64,000 bases of DNA from Planctomycetota bacterium. Its GTDB lineage: Bacteria; Planctomycetota; Planctomycetia; Planctomycetales; Planctomycetaceae. Of the stretch, positions 55,233-64,000 are shown piece after piece. Location: assembly GCA_027623235.1 (NCBI GenBank), contig JAQBVJ010000028.1:1-64000 (forward strand). The letters run 5' to 3'. Each line of letters starts with the position of its first letter. The first letter of the stretch is position 1. The position numbers were made by a program, and so were the translations under genes. The notes beneath the pieces were generated by a model. That model did not search any database. It saw only the letters and a program-made list of their open reading frames with translations, and was not told the DNA's origin.

Positions 55233-57620
55233 ATGTCGTCAAACAAAGATCTTCCTTCAACCACTTTGCGGTCCTTCGCGACTTTGCAGCTCTGCGTCAG
55301 CCTGGGAGCCTGCCTCCTCGCGGCCGGATCGCAAACTGCGTCGGCGCAACTCGCACCTGGCATCGGCTACATGTTCCCTCCTGGCGGCCAGGCCGGTGAG
55401 ACCGTTGAGGTCGTGCTCGGCGGTTACGACTGGACACCGGACATGCAGGTCTTCGCGCACGACTCCCGGGTGAAGCTGGAAATACTCGCCCCGCCAGGAC
55501 CGGTCATCGTGCCCGAGCCGCCATACTGGTTCGGCAAGAAGGCCCGGCGAGGACCATTCCTGCTGCCACGCGAAATGCGCGCAAAGCTGGTCATTCCCTC
55601 CGATCTGAAGCCAGGCGTTTATCGCTGGCAGGTCGCCAACGCGAACGGAGCCTCCGCGACCGGCCGCTTTGCCGTCGGCCGGCAGCCGCACATGGCTGAG
55701 CCAGATCAGCGAGGCAAACTGGTCGAACTGCCGTCGGTGCCAGTGACCGTTTCCGGCCAGATCAAACACATCGAAGAAGTCGATCGCTACCGCTTCCAGG
55801 TCGAGAAGTCTGGCCCGGTGACGGTTACGACACTGGCTCGCGAGCTGGACTCACCGCTCAACGCAGTCCTGGAAGTCCGAGACGACACCGGACGGATGAT
55901 CGCCGACGGAGCCGATACGGCGGGCGACGACACGACGCTGACGTTCGCGGGCCAGGCCGGGCAGTCCTACACGCTGAGCGTCTACGACCTCGACTTTCGA
56001 GGCAATCGCTCGTTCGTTTATCAGGTCTCGATCGAGGCTGGTCCGCGAATTGTCGCCACGATCCCCGCGGCTGGACTGAAGGGTGAGACGCGCTCTGTTG
56101 AATTCGTCGGCTACGGCCTGACCGATGACGGTACCTCGCTGGAGTCCGTCAAACGCGATGTTGCCTTCCCGGCGGCCGGTGATGCAACCTTCGATTACGA
56201 ATTCAAAACGGACCGCGGCGAAGTCGCGACGGCAAAGCTCGGCGTCAGCGAGTTTGCTCAGCGGTGCGAAAACGACGGCAGCGCGCAGCCGATGACGCTC
56301 CCGCTTTCGGTGACGGGTGTCCTCGACGAGCGGTACGGCGAAGACAGTTTCAAACTGAGCGGTGTCAAAGGCGACGCCTGGTCGATCGACCTGGAAGCGC
56401 GGCGGATCGGCAGCCCGCTCGACGTGGCCCTTGCGATTTTTGATGCGACTGGAAAAGAGTTGAAACGAACGGACGATGTCGCCGGCACGACGGACGCGTC
56501 TCTCGAATTTCAGGTTCCGGCCGACGGCGAGTACCGCATCAGTGTCTCCGATTCGTCAGGCCGCAGCGGCAACCGCGCGGCCGTCTACCGACTGCAGGTG
56601 CGAACGCCAGACGACGGATTCGACTTTGTGACGCCGGAACTGATCAGTGCTCCGATCGGCAAGCCAGCGACGTTCAACCTGAAGGTCACTCGAACCGGCG
56701 GCTTCACGGCACCGATCAAAATCACTGTGGCCGGTTTGCCGGAAGGTGTCGGAGTTCCCGCCGATCTTCTCGTTCCGGAAAAGGCAGCGGCGCTGAGCAT
56801 CGCTTTCACCGTGCCGGAAACCACCGCAGCCGCCGCTTCACTGATCACAATTCATGGCGTGTCGGTTCCCGTCGAAGGGGAAGCGAACCCTCAAACACTG
56901 ACATTCACCAGCGACCCGATCCTCTTTGCGACGACAATCACACCGCCGTTCGCTGTGGACGCCGAGGGCAAAGACGACGTCACCAAATGGCCTCGCGGCA
57001 CAACGTTTCCGTCTCCGGTTCTCATCGAACGCAATGAGGGCTTCAACGGCGAGGTCGTCCTGGAAATGACTTCGCGACAGGGCCGCCACCGCCAGGGGAT
57101 CACTGGCCCCGAACTGTTGGTCCCGCCCGGTGTCGCAAGGATCCTCTACCCGATCTTTCTGCCCGAGTGGCTGGAGACGACGCGGACTTCGCGACTGTCG
57201 CTGAACGGCGTCGCGAAGATTCCTGACGGAAAAGGCAACATCCGCTACTCGCTGGTCCGTCAGAAAACCCGCATGGGTTTCCTGCCGGTGGGAGCACTCC
57301 TGAAGCTGGCCGCGGACGAAACCGAACTGCTTCTGGAGCCTGGCAAGCCGCTGGCGATCCCGCTCACGATCAGCCGAAACGCTGAACTCACCGAACCAGC
57401 ACTGATTGAACTGTTGCCAGGTGATGACGGAAATGTCGGATTCTCTGCCAGCTCGATGATCATTAAATCAGAGCAGTCACAATTTGAGTTTCTGGTGACA
57501 CCGCCCGCGCGTGAAGGCGACTCGTGGTCAGAACGGACCGTGACGATCCGCGCGACCGTTCAGAAAGACGGACACCTGCCAACGGTGTCTCAGGCCAGCG
57601 TGATCGTTCTCGCCCCGTAG
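55233..57620 (+). CDS. Secreted protein with pre-peptidase C-terminal (PPC) domains
   Basis: This 795-aa protein has a signal sequence (CVSLGACLLAAGSQTASA). It carries two PPC-like beta-sandwich domains (about residues 170-270 and 355-455, with DRYRFQVEKSGPVTVTTLA and SWIDLEA-type strands) and further beta-rich domains. PPC domains mediate secretion or binding. The ATG at 55233 follows AAGGATTGAG. The N-terminal region TLRSFATLQLCVS is encoded by DNA that resembles a dispersed intergenic repeat, so the true signal peptide may be partly repeat-derived. It completes the left module with the cytochrome and DUF1501 genes. Confidence 0.8.
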   Translation: MSSNKDLPSTTLRSFATLQLCVSLGACLLAAGSQTASAQLAPGIGYMFPPGGQAGETVEVVLGGYDWTPDMQVFAHDSRVKLEILAPPGPVIVPEPPYWFGKKARRGPFLLPREMRAKLVIPSDLKPGVYRWQVANANGASATGRFAVGRQPHMAEPDQRGKLVELPSVPVTVSGQIKHIEEVDRYRFQVEKSGPVTVTTLARELDSPLNAVLEVRDDTGRMIADGADTAGDDTTLTFAGQAGQSYTLSVYDLDFRGNRSFVYQVSIEAGPRIVATIPAAGLKGETRSVEFVGYGLTDDGTSLESVKRDVAFPAAGDATFDYEFKTDRGEVATAKLGVSEFAQRCENDGSAQPMTLPLSVTGVLDERYGEDSFKLSGVKGDAWSIDLEARRIGSPLDVALAIFDATGKELKRTDDVAGTTDASLEFQVPADGEYRISVSDSSGRSGNRAAVYRLQVRTPDDGFDFVTPELISAPIGKPATFNLKVTRTGGFTAPIKITVAGLPEGVGVPADLLVPEKAAALSIAFTVPETTAAAASLITIHGVSVPVEGEANPQTLTFTSDPILFATTITPPFAVDAEGKDDVTKWPRGTTFPSPVLIERNEGFNGEVVLEMTSRQGRHRQGITGPELLVPPGVARILYPIFLPEWLETTRTSRLSLNGVAKIPDGKGNIRYSLVRQKTRMGFLPVGALLKLAADETELLLEPGKPLAIPLTISRNAELTEPALIELLPGDDGNVGFSASSMIIKSEQSQFEFLVTPPAREGDSWSERTVTIRATVQKDGHLPTVSQASVIVLAP

Positions 57621-57639
57621 TGCTTCGAGCTTCGTCAGA

Positions 57640-57720
57640 CGGACCAAGCGCAGCGCAGTTCCGGCGATTTGAAGGGTTCATGACAGAAAGACTGCCGGAG
57701 CGGCGCTGCGCTTGATCCGG
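57640..57720. repeat. Degenerate palindromic REP-like element between convergent genes
   Basis: Arms around 57640-57656 and 57703-57720 pair (CGGACCAAGCGCAGCGC with GCGCTGCGCTTGATCCGG), 16 of 18 matching, with an inner pair of short arms (GTTCCGGC/GCCGGAGC). The core AGCGCAGCGC resembles the palindrome at 38568-38604. It lies between two stop codons and may be a bidirectional terminator. Confidence 0.7.
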
Positions 57721-57737
57721 CCTGCTGAAAAAGTCCA

Positions 57738-59186
57738 CTACAACAGCGTCTCTTGAATGACTCGCCCGTGGACGTCGGTCAGTCGCTGGTCGCGACCACC
57801 GTGGCGGTAGGTCAGTTGCTCGTGATTGACGCCGAGCTGATGCAGAATCGTGGCGTGGATATCGTGAATGTCGACCAGATTCTCGACCACGCCGTTTCCG
57901 AATTCGTCAGTCTCACCGAACGAGAACCCGGATTTGAAACCGCCCCCGGCGAGGAAGATCGAATAGCCGTTGACGTGGTGATCGCGGCCGCAGCCTTCCG
58001 ACACTTTCGGCGTGTGAGGTGTGCGGCCCATCTCGCCCGCCCAGACGACAATCGTTTCGTCGAGCAGGCCGCGCTGCTTGAGGTCCGTGATCAAAGCCGC
58101 CACAGATTGCTCGGTCACTCGGGCGTTCTTTTCGTGGTTCGTTTTCAGCTGGCTGTGCTGATCCCAGGGCGAGTTGTTTCCGTCGAAGCTGGGACACGTG
58201 ATCTCGACGAAGCGGACTCCCGCCTCAATCAGCCGTCTCGCGCGGAGTGTCTGCATCGCGTACAGCTTCTGATGCTCGTCCTTCGAATCGACTCCGTACA
58301 TTTTCTGAATGTGTTCCGGCTCGCCGCTGATGTCGGCGACTTCCGGGATGGCCCTCTGCATGCGGAAGGCCGTTTCGTAATTCGCAATGGCTCCTTCGAT
58401 CGTGACGGCGTTCGCGGCCTGGGCTGCGAACTCGCGGTCCTGGCTGGCAAGCAGCTCCAGCTTTTTCTTCTGCAGCGCCAGCGGATCGGACGGGGCAATG
58501 TTGTCGACCGGAACTCCGGACGGGCGGAGCGTTGTGGCCTGGTGCGAGGCTGGCAGAAACGAGCTGCCAAAATTCTCGTACCCGCCGTTGGGCACCCAGT
58601 CATTGTTGAGCAGTACGTAACCGGGCAGATTCTGATTCTCACTGCCGAGCCCGTAGCTGACCCACGCTCCGAAACTGGGAGCCTGACCGATGATCCGTCC
58701 GGTGTGCATCAGCAAAGCCTGTTGCCCGTGCAGAGGCAGCTCACCGCGCATCGACTTCACCACGCAGATGTCGTCAGCGATGCCGGCGATGCGGGGAAAC
58801 AGGTCGCTCACCCACAGCCCACTCTCGCCGCGCTGATGAAACTGCCAGGGGCTGCCGAGCCAGACTCGCCCGGCGGACGACTGAGACCGCTTTGAAACCG
58901 CGCCGTCGCCGATTGCCTTGCCTTGCTGCTTCGTGAGCTCGGGCTTCGGATCCAGCGTGTCCACGTGACTCGGTCCGCCGTCCATAAAACACAGGACGAC
59001 GTTTTTTGCTTGAGCTGGAAAGTGCGGCGCGGGTGTTGCCGATTCTCCCGCAAACGCGCGATCGGCGAGCAGCCCGCTGAGAGCCAGCCAGCCGAAACCC
59101 GCCGATGAATTCTGCAGGAAACTGCGCCGCGACTGACCGTCGGCAACTCGACCAGGGCACGACGGATGGCGGTTTGCACGTGTCAT
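57738..59186 (-). CDS. DUF1501 (sulfatase-fold) protein of the second module
   Basis: This 482-aa protein has an RR export signal (SRRSFLQNSSAGFGWLALSG). Core motifs are VVLCFMDGGPSHVDTLDPKPEL, VVKSMRGELPLHGQQALLMHTG, VVWAGEMGRTPHTP and CGRDHHVNGYS. It is a paralogue of the gene at 53712, but more divergent than a recent duplicate. The upstream DUF1549/1553 gene on the same strand ends 75 bases before it, so the two are probably one operon. Confidence 0.9.
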   Translation of the reverse strand: MTRANRHPSCPGRVADGQSRRSFLQNSSAGFGWLALSGLLADRAFAGESATPAPHFPAQAKNVVLCFMDGGPSHVDTLDPKPELTKQQGKAIGDGAVSKRSQSSAGRVWLGSPWQFHQRGESGLWVSDLFPRIAGIADDICVVKSMRGELPLHGQQALLMHTGRIIGQAPSFGAWVSYGLGSENQNLPGYVLLNNDWVPNGGYENFGSSFLPASHQATTLRPSGVPVDNIAPSDPLALQKKKLELLASQDREFAAQAANAVTIEGAIANYETAFRMQRAIPEVADISGEPEHIQKMYGVDSKDEHQKLYAMQTLRARRLIEAGVRFVEITCPSFDGNNSPWDQHSQLKTNHEKNARVTEQSVAALITDLKQRGLLDETIVVWAGEMGRTPHTPKVSEGCGRDHHVNGYSIFLAGGGFKSGFSFGETDEFGNGVVENLVDIHDIHATILHQLGVNHEQLTYRHGGRDQRLTDVHGRVIQETLL

Positions 59187-59261
59187 AAATTGCCTGACTC
59201 GTAAATGTTCTTCGTCGCAGCTCTTACTCAGTAAAAACTCGCGGCTTTGCGTCCGAAAAGC

Positions 59262-62200
59262 TCACCGGTAGTAAATAAACTCTTTCGTATTAAACAGTGC
59301 GTGGGCCAGTTCTTCCCAGGCTGTTTGATCCATCATCGGATCATCCGCCTGGGAAAACTCGCCAACCGCGACCGTCCAGCGGAGAAGCTCACTGTCGCTC
59401 GGCGGACGTCCGAGTGCCAGAACAAACATTTCTCGAACGCGATCCGCAGGACTGGAGTGCCCATCCTTGACGAGCTCCGCAGCCCAGTGACTTGCCAGTT
59501 GCACGACCAGCGGATTGTTGAGCATCGCCAGGGCCTGCGCGGGATCGTTGGTGATGTCTCGCTGGCCGGTGGGCAGTTTGAGGTCCGGCAGATTGAAACA
59601 GACCAGAAACTTCGGCGGCTCCATGATCGACATTTTCATGTAGAGGGAACGTCGACCGTTGCTGTCGAGCGGGCCGGAATACAGCCGCTTCGATCCATCT
59701 TCCGCGGGCCGAGGCGGATTGATCGGTCGCCCGAACAGTTGCGGATCGAGCCGCCCGGAAACGGCGAGCAGGTTGTCGCGGATCGCCTCCGCTTCCAGTC
59801 GTCGTGTCGGATAGTGATGCAGCAATCGGTTGTCGGGATCGAGGTCGGAAGCGGCCTGGCTCACTGCTCCGGACTGTCGAAACGCCTTGCTCAACACGAG
59901 CCGTCTAATGAGCGTCTTCGTTGACCAGCCCTCCTCGACAAACTTTCGTGCGAGCCAGTCGAGCAGATCTGGATGCGACGGTCTTTCGCCAAGTGTTCCA
60001 AAGTCGCTCGGCGTGCCAACGATGCCTCGTCCGAAGACCCAGTACCAGACCCGGTTCACGTAGACGCGCGCGGTCTGCGGGTTGTCCCGGCTGGCGAGGT
60101 ATCTCGCGAGTTCCAGTCGTCCGCTGCCGGCACTTTCCGCCACGTCATTTTGCCCGGCAAAGACGGTCAGAAAATCGCGGGGGATCACCGGTCCGTCACG
60201 GTCCGGGTCGCCGCGGATATTCAAGCGGTAATCGAGCGGAGCGACACGGTGCTCGTCCATGCTGTTCGCCGTTCGCGGAAACGCGATCTGTGATTCCGTT
60301 TCCCGATATCGATTGACGAGTGTTGCGATGCTGGGCGCGGAGTTCTGTTCATTCGAAAGCAGCTTCTGCGTCAGCATCCAGTTGAGAACGGGCACATCGC
60401 CTGCCGTGCTGCTGCCACCGGCCCAGCGGAGAGTCGTCCCGGCCAGCCACTCGGCGATTCGCCGCCACGCGTCATCGACGGTTGTCGGCGGATCAAGCTC
60501 AAACAACGGGACAAACTGGTCGAGAGTGTCCTGCGGAATTCCACCGCCGTCGTGAGTCACGATGCCAGTCACGCTGAACCAGCTGCGTTTGTCGAAGCCG
60601 TCGTCATTGTCTGGCAGCTTGACCGAACCGGCTCTGGCGAGGCCGGTGCGTGGTGGGAAATTCGGATTCAAAGACGACGTCATGACCTCGGTGAGAACTC
60701 GAGTGACTCCGTTCGTCAGTCCGCTGTCGCTGATAGAAACCCACTGAGTCGCGGGAGTCGGCTCAAAATACTTGACGCCTTCCGACTGAAAAGCGTTTTG
60801 AGGCACGATCAGCCAGCCAGCCCACTCGCCACCTGCCAGCTGAAGGCTGACGAACTGACCCGGGACGTCCGACTGCGGCGGCAACCGGATCGCGCCGGGT
60901 AACTTCGAAGACAGCGCGTGAGTGTGGTAGCCGCGCGGCAGGAATTCCTCGATCAGCCCTTCGCCCTTGAGGCTGACTCGCGGCGTGCCATGATCGACGA
61001 AGCCCTGCGCGATTCCGTCTCCCTCAACCGTCCAAGCGTCGGGGAACCCCGGCTGACTGAAATCGGAAACAGCAGTGAATTGTTCTTTGTTCGACTTCAA
61101 GCGGGCTTCGCGAGCGGTTCGCCAATCGGCGGCGAGCTTCGTCCACGTTGCAGCGATCGTCTCGTCCGTCGCGCCGGCAATTTGAGCCAGCGGAAATGAA
61201 ACCTGTTCGAGCTTCGCGGTCTTCAGCGTCTCTGCGTTCTTCGCTGCCCAGTCGCGAACGGAAGTCGCGAATCCGGGATCGTCAGTTCGCCAGTGCTCAT
61301 TAAGGGCGGCCTGAATCTCACGGCGAAGCTGCTTGAGCTCAGACAGGCTCGCGTCGTGTTTTCCAGGAGCGTCGATCACTCGCGAGGTCCAGCGCGGCGA
61401 CATGAACACGCCGGCCAGCGCGTAGTAATCAGCCTGCGACACGGCATCGAGCTTGTGGTCGTGGCAGCGGGCACAGGCGACGGTCGTTGCCAGGAAGGCT
61501 TTGGAAAATGCGTCGATCTTGTTGTTGAGCATGTCCTGGTGGATGCCGTTGAAGTCGAGGCTGCTGCCATGACGGTGCTCACCCATGTGGTAAAACATCG
61601 GTCCGATCAGACTCTCATTCACGCCCGCCTGTGCGTTGATTCGAGGCGGCAGCAGGTCGCCGGCAATCTGTTCGCGGATGAGCTGGTCGAACCCGACATC
61701 GTCATTGAACGCGCGAATCAGGTAGTCCCGGTACTCCCACGAACCCTTCGCCGGGTTGTCCCATTCGTAGCCATACGTGTCGGTGTAGCGGACCACGTCC
61801 ATCCAGTGCCGGGCGAATCGCTCACCGAAGTGGGGCGACGCCAGCAGTTCATTGACGAGCGTTTTCAGCGCCTCGTCCGGGCTCTTTGCGAACTCGATCG
61901 GGAACGACTTCACGCGAGCCGGGTTCGGTGGGAGCCCGGTCAGCACAAACGAGAGACGCCGCAACAGCACTTCGGCATCGGCAGTCGCTGCAGGAGCCAG
62001 GCCGGCCTCATCGAGAGCCGCCCGGACGAAACGGTCGACGGGTTCTTTCGACCATGTCTTGTCTGCAACAGTCGGAGGCGAAACGACGCGCGGCGGTTGC
62101 AGGCTCCACCACTGGCTTCGCTCGGCCAACTGGATCTTCCAGGACTCGTCTGCGGCTTCGGCGGCCGTTGGAGCTTTGTCGCGCGGATCGGCGGCACCAT

Positions 62201-62600
62201 TGCGGATCCACTTTTCAAAATCGGCGATGACTGTGTCCGGCAGTTTTCCGGACGGCGGCATCTCGAAGGACTCATGCCGAAGCGCCTGCAGGAGAAGGCT
62301 TTTCTCCGGCTTGCCAGGCACGATCGCCGGTCCGCTCTCGCCACCCTTTTCCAGGCCACCGCGGAAGTCGACCAGCAGTCCCCCTTGAAGCTTGCTGGAT
62401 CCCGACGAGTGACACTCAAAACAGTGCTTGACCAGGACTGGCCGAATGCGCGATTCGAAAAACTCCAAATCCTGGCGACTGAACGTGGTTTGTTCGGTCT
62501 TCTCAATCTGCTCGGTCTGGCCGCGCAGTTCGCAGGCCGGTCCGGCAAGGATCGCCGCAGCGAAAAGGCAGCTCAACAGAAATTCTCGGGCACGTGTCAT
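59262..62600 (-). CDS. PSD1-type planctomycete cytochrome C with DUF1549 and DUF1553
   Basis: This 1112-aa protein has the signal peptide [21 protein letters not shown] cytochrome-like PSCyt1 domain has CFECH near residue 48. DUF1549 follows (~180-420; [52 protein letters not shown]), then a jelly-roll-like insertion (~500-750) and DUF1553 (~830-1110; [21 protein letters not shown]). A His of the CxxCH motifs should bind haem c. The ATG at 62600 is chosen for the signal peptide; an in-frame ATG at 62702 would add a basic leader. Confidence 0.9.
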   Translation of the reverse strand: MTRAREFLLSCLFAAAILAGPACELRGQTEQIEKTEQTTFSRQDLEFFESRIRPVLVKHCFECHSSGSSKLQGGLLVDFRGGLEKGGESGPAIVPGKPEKSLLLQALRHESFEMPPSGKLPDTVIADFEKWIRNGAADPRDKAPTAAEAADESWKIQLAERSQWWSLQPPRVVSPPTVADKTWSKEPVDRFVRAALDEAGLAPAATADAEVLLRRLSFVLTGLPPNPARVKSFPIEFAKSPDEALKTLVNELLASPHFGERFARHWMDVVRYTDTYGYEWDNPAKGSWEYRDYLIRAFNDDVGFDQLIREQIAGDLLPPRINAQAGVNESLIGPMFYHMGEHRHGSSLDFNGIHQDMLNNKIDAFSKAFLATTVACARCHDHKLDAVSQADYYALAGVFMSPRWTSRVIDAPGKHDASLSELKQLRREIQAALNEHWRTDDPGFATSVRDWAAKNAETLKTAKLEQVSFPLAQIAGATDETIAATWTKLAADWRTAREARLKSNKEQFTAVSDFSQPGFPDAWTVEGDGIAQGFVDHGTPRVSLKGEGLIEEFLPRGYHTHALSSKLPGAIRLPPQSDVPGQFVSLQLAGGEWAGWLIVPQNAFQSEGVKYFEPTPATQWVSISDSGLTNGVTRVLTEVMTSSLNPNFPPRTGLARAGSVKLPDNDDGFDKRSWFSVTGIVTHDGGGIPQDTLDQFVPLFELDPPTTVDDAWRRIAEWLAGTTLRWAGGSSTAGDVPVLNWMLTQKLLSNEQNSAPSIATLVNRYRETESQIAFPRTANSMDEHRVAPLDYRLNIRGDPDRDGPVIPRDFLTVFAGQNDVAESAGSGRLELARYLASRDNPQTARVYVNRVWYWVFGRGIVGTPSDFGTLGERPSHPDLLDWLARKFVEEGWSTKTLIRRLVLSKAFRQSGAVSQAASDLDPDNRLLHHYPTRRLEAEAIRDNLLAVSGRLDPQLFGRPINPPRPAEDGSKRLYSGPLDSNGRRSLYMKMSIMEPPKFLVCFNLPDLKLPTGQRDITNDPAQALAMLNNPLVVQLASHWAAELVKDGHSSPADRVREMFVLALGRPPSDSELLRWTVAVGEFSQADDPMMDQTAWEELAHALFNTKEFIYYR

Positions 62601-62769
62601 CTCAACATTGTCACGAAAACTCAGCGAGCTGCGAAGTCGCAGCGTCTTTTTCCCGGCGAGGCGGGCGGGCCGGCCAGTCCTCTTCCGAGTTAGCGCAATC
62701 ATTAGGAAATCCTCGTAGACTGATTCCGATTCGTTCAGCCGGTCGGTTCCGACAACGAGGTGCGGGCAA

Positions 62770-63141
62770 ATGACCCAAAACAGAAAACCGAATTCAGACG
62801 CTCCGGCTTCTTCGCGGGAGACGATCCCGCCCACAGAAGCGGCGCCAGGTGCCAGTCGCGAGACCATTCTTCCGACCAGTTCCGAAGAGAGTCGGTCGGC
62901 TCAGCGCGAGACAATTCTGCCAGGCCAGGCCGATTCCGTTGCGGAAGTCTCCTCGAAAACCGGTTCGGGAATTCCTCAGGAGTTCGGTCGGTATCGGCTC
63001 GAGGAGTGTCTTGGCCAGGGGCCATGGGAGCTGTCTACAAGGCGCACGACACGCAGCTCGATCGACTCGTCGCGTTGAAGGTGCCGAAGTTTGACATCGC
63101 TGACTCGGCGCTGCTGGAGCGGTTTTACCGGGAAGCCCGCA
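62770..63141 (+). pseudogene. Truncated, frameshifted Ser/Thr kinase N-terminus
   Basis: The ATG at 62770 follows GAGG. The first ~75 residues hold three RETI[LP]P motifs, then the start of a kinase domain (FGRYRLEECLGQG). A one-base loss in a G run (63018-63021) shifts the frame; the +1 frame continues MGAVYKAHDTQLDRLVALKV...LLERFYREAR with the ATP-binding Lys. Homology ends near 63141, where a sulfatase fragment begins on the other strand. Hence the gene is a dead remnant. Confidence 0.8.
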
Positions 63142-63595
63142 GATGAGCAGCGGCGACGTTTTTCGTCTCACCGCGGTCTGTGGACAGGTCAAAGAGTTGG
63201 GCGTCAGAGCCGTCGTATTCGCAGAGCAGTTTCCATTCCCGGTAGCGAATGGCAAGGTCCGGGAGATCGGCGACTCCGTAATACGAATCACGATCCGGCG
63301 GTCGTCGAAAAAAGATCGGCTGGCTGCGAGAGGTGTTCGACTGCCCGGTCAGCACAGTGGCGAGCGGCTCGCCATCGAAGTTTGTATCGAGTTTTGGCGC
63401 GACCTTCGCGAGTTCCAACAGTGACGGAGCAAGATCGATCGCCGCAAAAACGGACGTGTCATTGACAGAGCCGGGTTTCGTTTTCTCAAGCAGACCCGGT
63501 CCCCAGACAATCAGCGGCGATCGTAGACCGCCTTCATCGGGGTGCGTTTTGAATCCTCGAAACTGGTCGGCCGAACCGGCCAGGGCGATTGCACG
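63125..63595 (-). pseudogene. Sulfatase C-terminal fragment
   Basis: On the minus strand an open frame of ~156 codons encodes the end of a planctomycete-type sulfatase (SADQFRGFKTHPDEGGLRSP, LIVWGPG, SVFAAIDLAPSLLELA, YREWKLLCEYDGSDAQLFDL). The N-terminal catalytic part, including the formylglycine site, is missing. The 5' end stops near a candidate transposon end at about 63581, so the gene was probably interrupted by an insertion sequence. The 3' end overlaps the kinase remnant. Confidence 0.75.
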
Positions 63596-63604
63596 TTAAG
63601 TCAT
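63581..63604. mobile_element. Candidate right-hand end of an ISAs1-type insertion sequence
   Basis: CAGGGCGATTGCACGTTAAG starts where sulfatase homology stops, 20 bases outside the transposase stop codon. It has the CAGGG start expected for ISAs1-family ends. The matching inverted repeat must lie beyond the window, so this is a candidate only. Confidence 0.5.
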
Positions 63605-64000
63605 GCTCCGATCGTTACATTCAGCAGGTAGTCTTCGTTGAGTGCTGCTGAGAGTCGTTTGTTTTTGATTCCCACTTTCGATGTCTGTTCGTTCTTCAGC
63701 AGGCTCAACGCCTGGCGATGAAGCAGACTGAAGCTGGCGTCTGCGTGGCCTTTTCGGATGCGGCACTGGTCTTCTCCCAAGGTCACATTCCGTTGCCCGG
63801 ATTATGCAGAACGCGGGCGGCGAGTTTTCGATGGACCAGTGGCCGCGAACGGCTTTGGCAAACTGCTTGCCCGTCAGCTTTCGACTCAGAATGTCATAAC
63901 GACCTTCGATCGTTTCCTTCCCGTCACGCGGCGTGCGGTTGACCGTCATGCCGATCGCTCGCAGCTACGGCCAGCGGGAGGCATCGGGCAGGTCGTCAGG
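63601..64000 (-). pseudogene. Decayed ISAs1-family transposase, C-terminal part
   Basis: Reading leftwards from the window edge, the frame shows SRWP then a TAG stop, then LRAIGMTVNRTPRDGKETIEG and RGHWSIENS. A frameshift follows, then GEDQCRIRKGHADASFSLLHR, SLLKNEQTSKVGIKNKRLS and NEDYLLNVTIGA with a stop at 63601. These are ISAs1/H-repeat transposase C-terminal motifs (RGHW.IEN and the RKGHA...LL region). The nonsense codon and frameshift make it non-functional. The gene extends beyond the window. Confidence 0.8.

Overview
The window looks like a chromosome segment from a planctomycete (Planctomycetota, order Planctomycetales or a close relative). The evidence is the gene content: two DUF1501 / DUF1549-DUF1553 (Planctomycete cytochrome) modules, a cysteine-rich wall protein with YTV-type repeats, a kinase-WD40 fusion, a kinase-TM2 fusion, an ECF sigma factor with a C-terminal extension, a giant beta-strand-repeat surface protein, and dispersed palindromic repeats. 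The DNA is GC-rich. No rRNA, tRNA or CRISPR array was seen.

Layout. 1-21000 (+): the 3' part of a giant repeat adhesin-like protein. It is followed by a 2344-aa Ser/Thr kinase with an N-terminal helical repeat, an array of T-V-Q-S-D motifs, a transmembrane helix, a coiled coil and about 21 WD40 repeats. Next are a secreted alpha/beta hydrolase and a disordered protein with alternating acidic and Arg-rich blocks. 21100-30625 (+): a nitroreductase, then a signalling cluster made of a membrane coiled-coil protein, a two-helix small protein, a repeat/FHA-like protein, a kinase-TM2 membrane protein, a further membrane protein and an ECF sigma factor. 30670-43070: acetolactate synthase (-), a Cys/Met trans-sulfuration PLP enzyme, a GT39-like membrane protein, RNase D and a large membrane protein (all +), then EttA, a YpsA-like SLOG protein, Nfu and the YTV wall protein (all -). 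43640-51094 (+): a DUF3311 protein with a Na+/solute symporter, an FG-GAP protein, a frameshifted FAD oxidoreductase, a DegT-type aminotransferase, and an exported fusion of a truncated DUF547 domain to a di-iron ferritin-like domain. 51205-62600: two convergent planctomycete cytochrome/DUF1501 modules. 62770-64000: a gene graveyard with a truncated frameshifted kinase, a sulfatase 3' fragment and a decayed ISAs1-family transposase.

How the genes fit together. The left third is dominated by cell-surface and phosphosignalling proteins. The FHA-like, kinase-TM2, membrane and ECF genes probably form one envelope-sensing pathway; this rests on co-orientation and domain logic, not on direct proof. 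The middle holds housekeeping genes for branched-chain and sulfur amino acids, RNA processing, ribosome gating and Fe-S assembly. The right third holds secreted degradative or respiratory proteins typical of planctomycetes. Short palindromic elements sit between genes, especially convergent ones, and one has been captured in-frame inside a coding sequence. The strongest oddities are the DUF547-ferritin fusion, the kinase with three propellers' worth of WD40 repeats, the acidic/RGG disordered protein, the RNase D with a changed Exo II residue, and the in-frame palindrome in the FHA-like gene.
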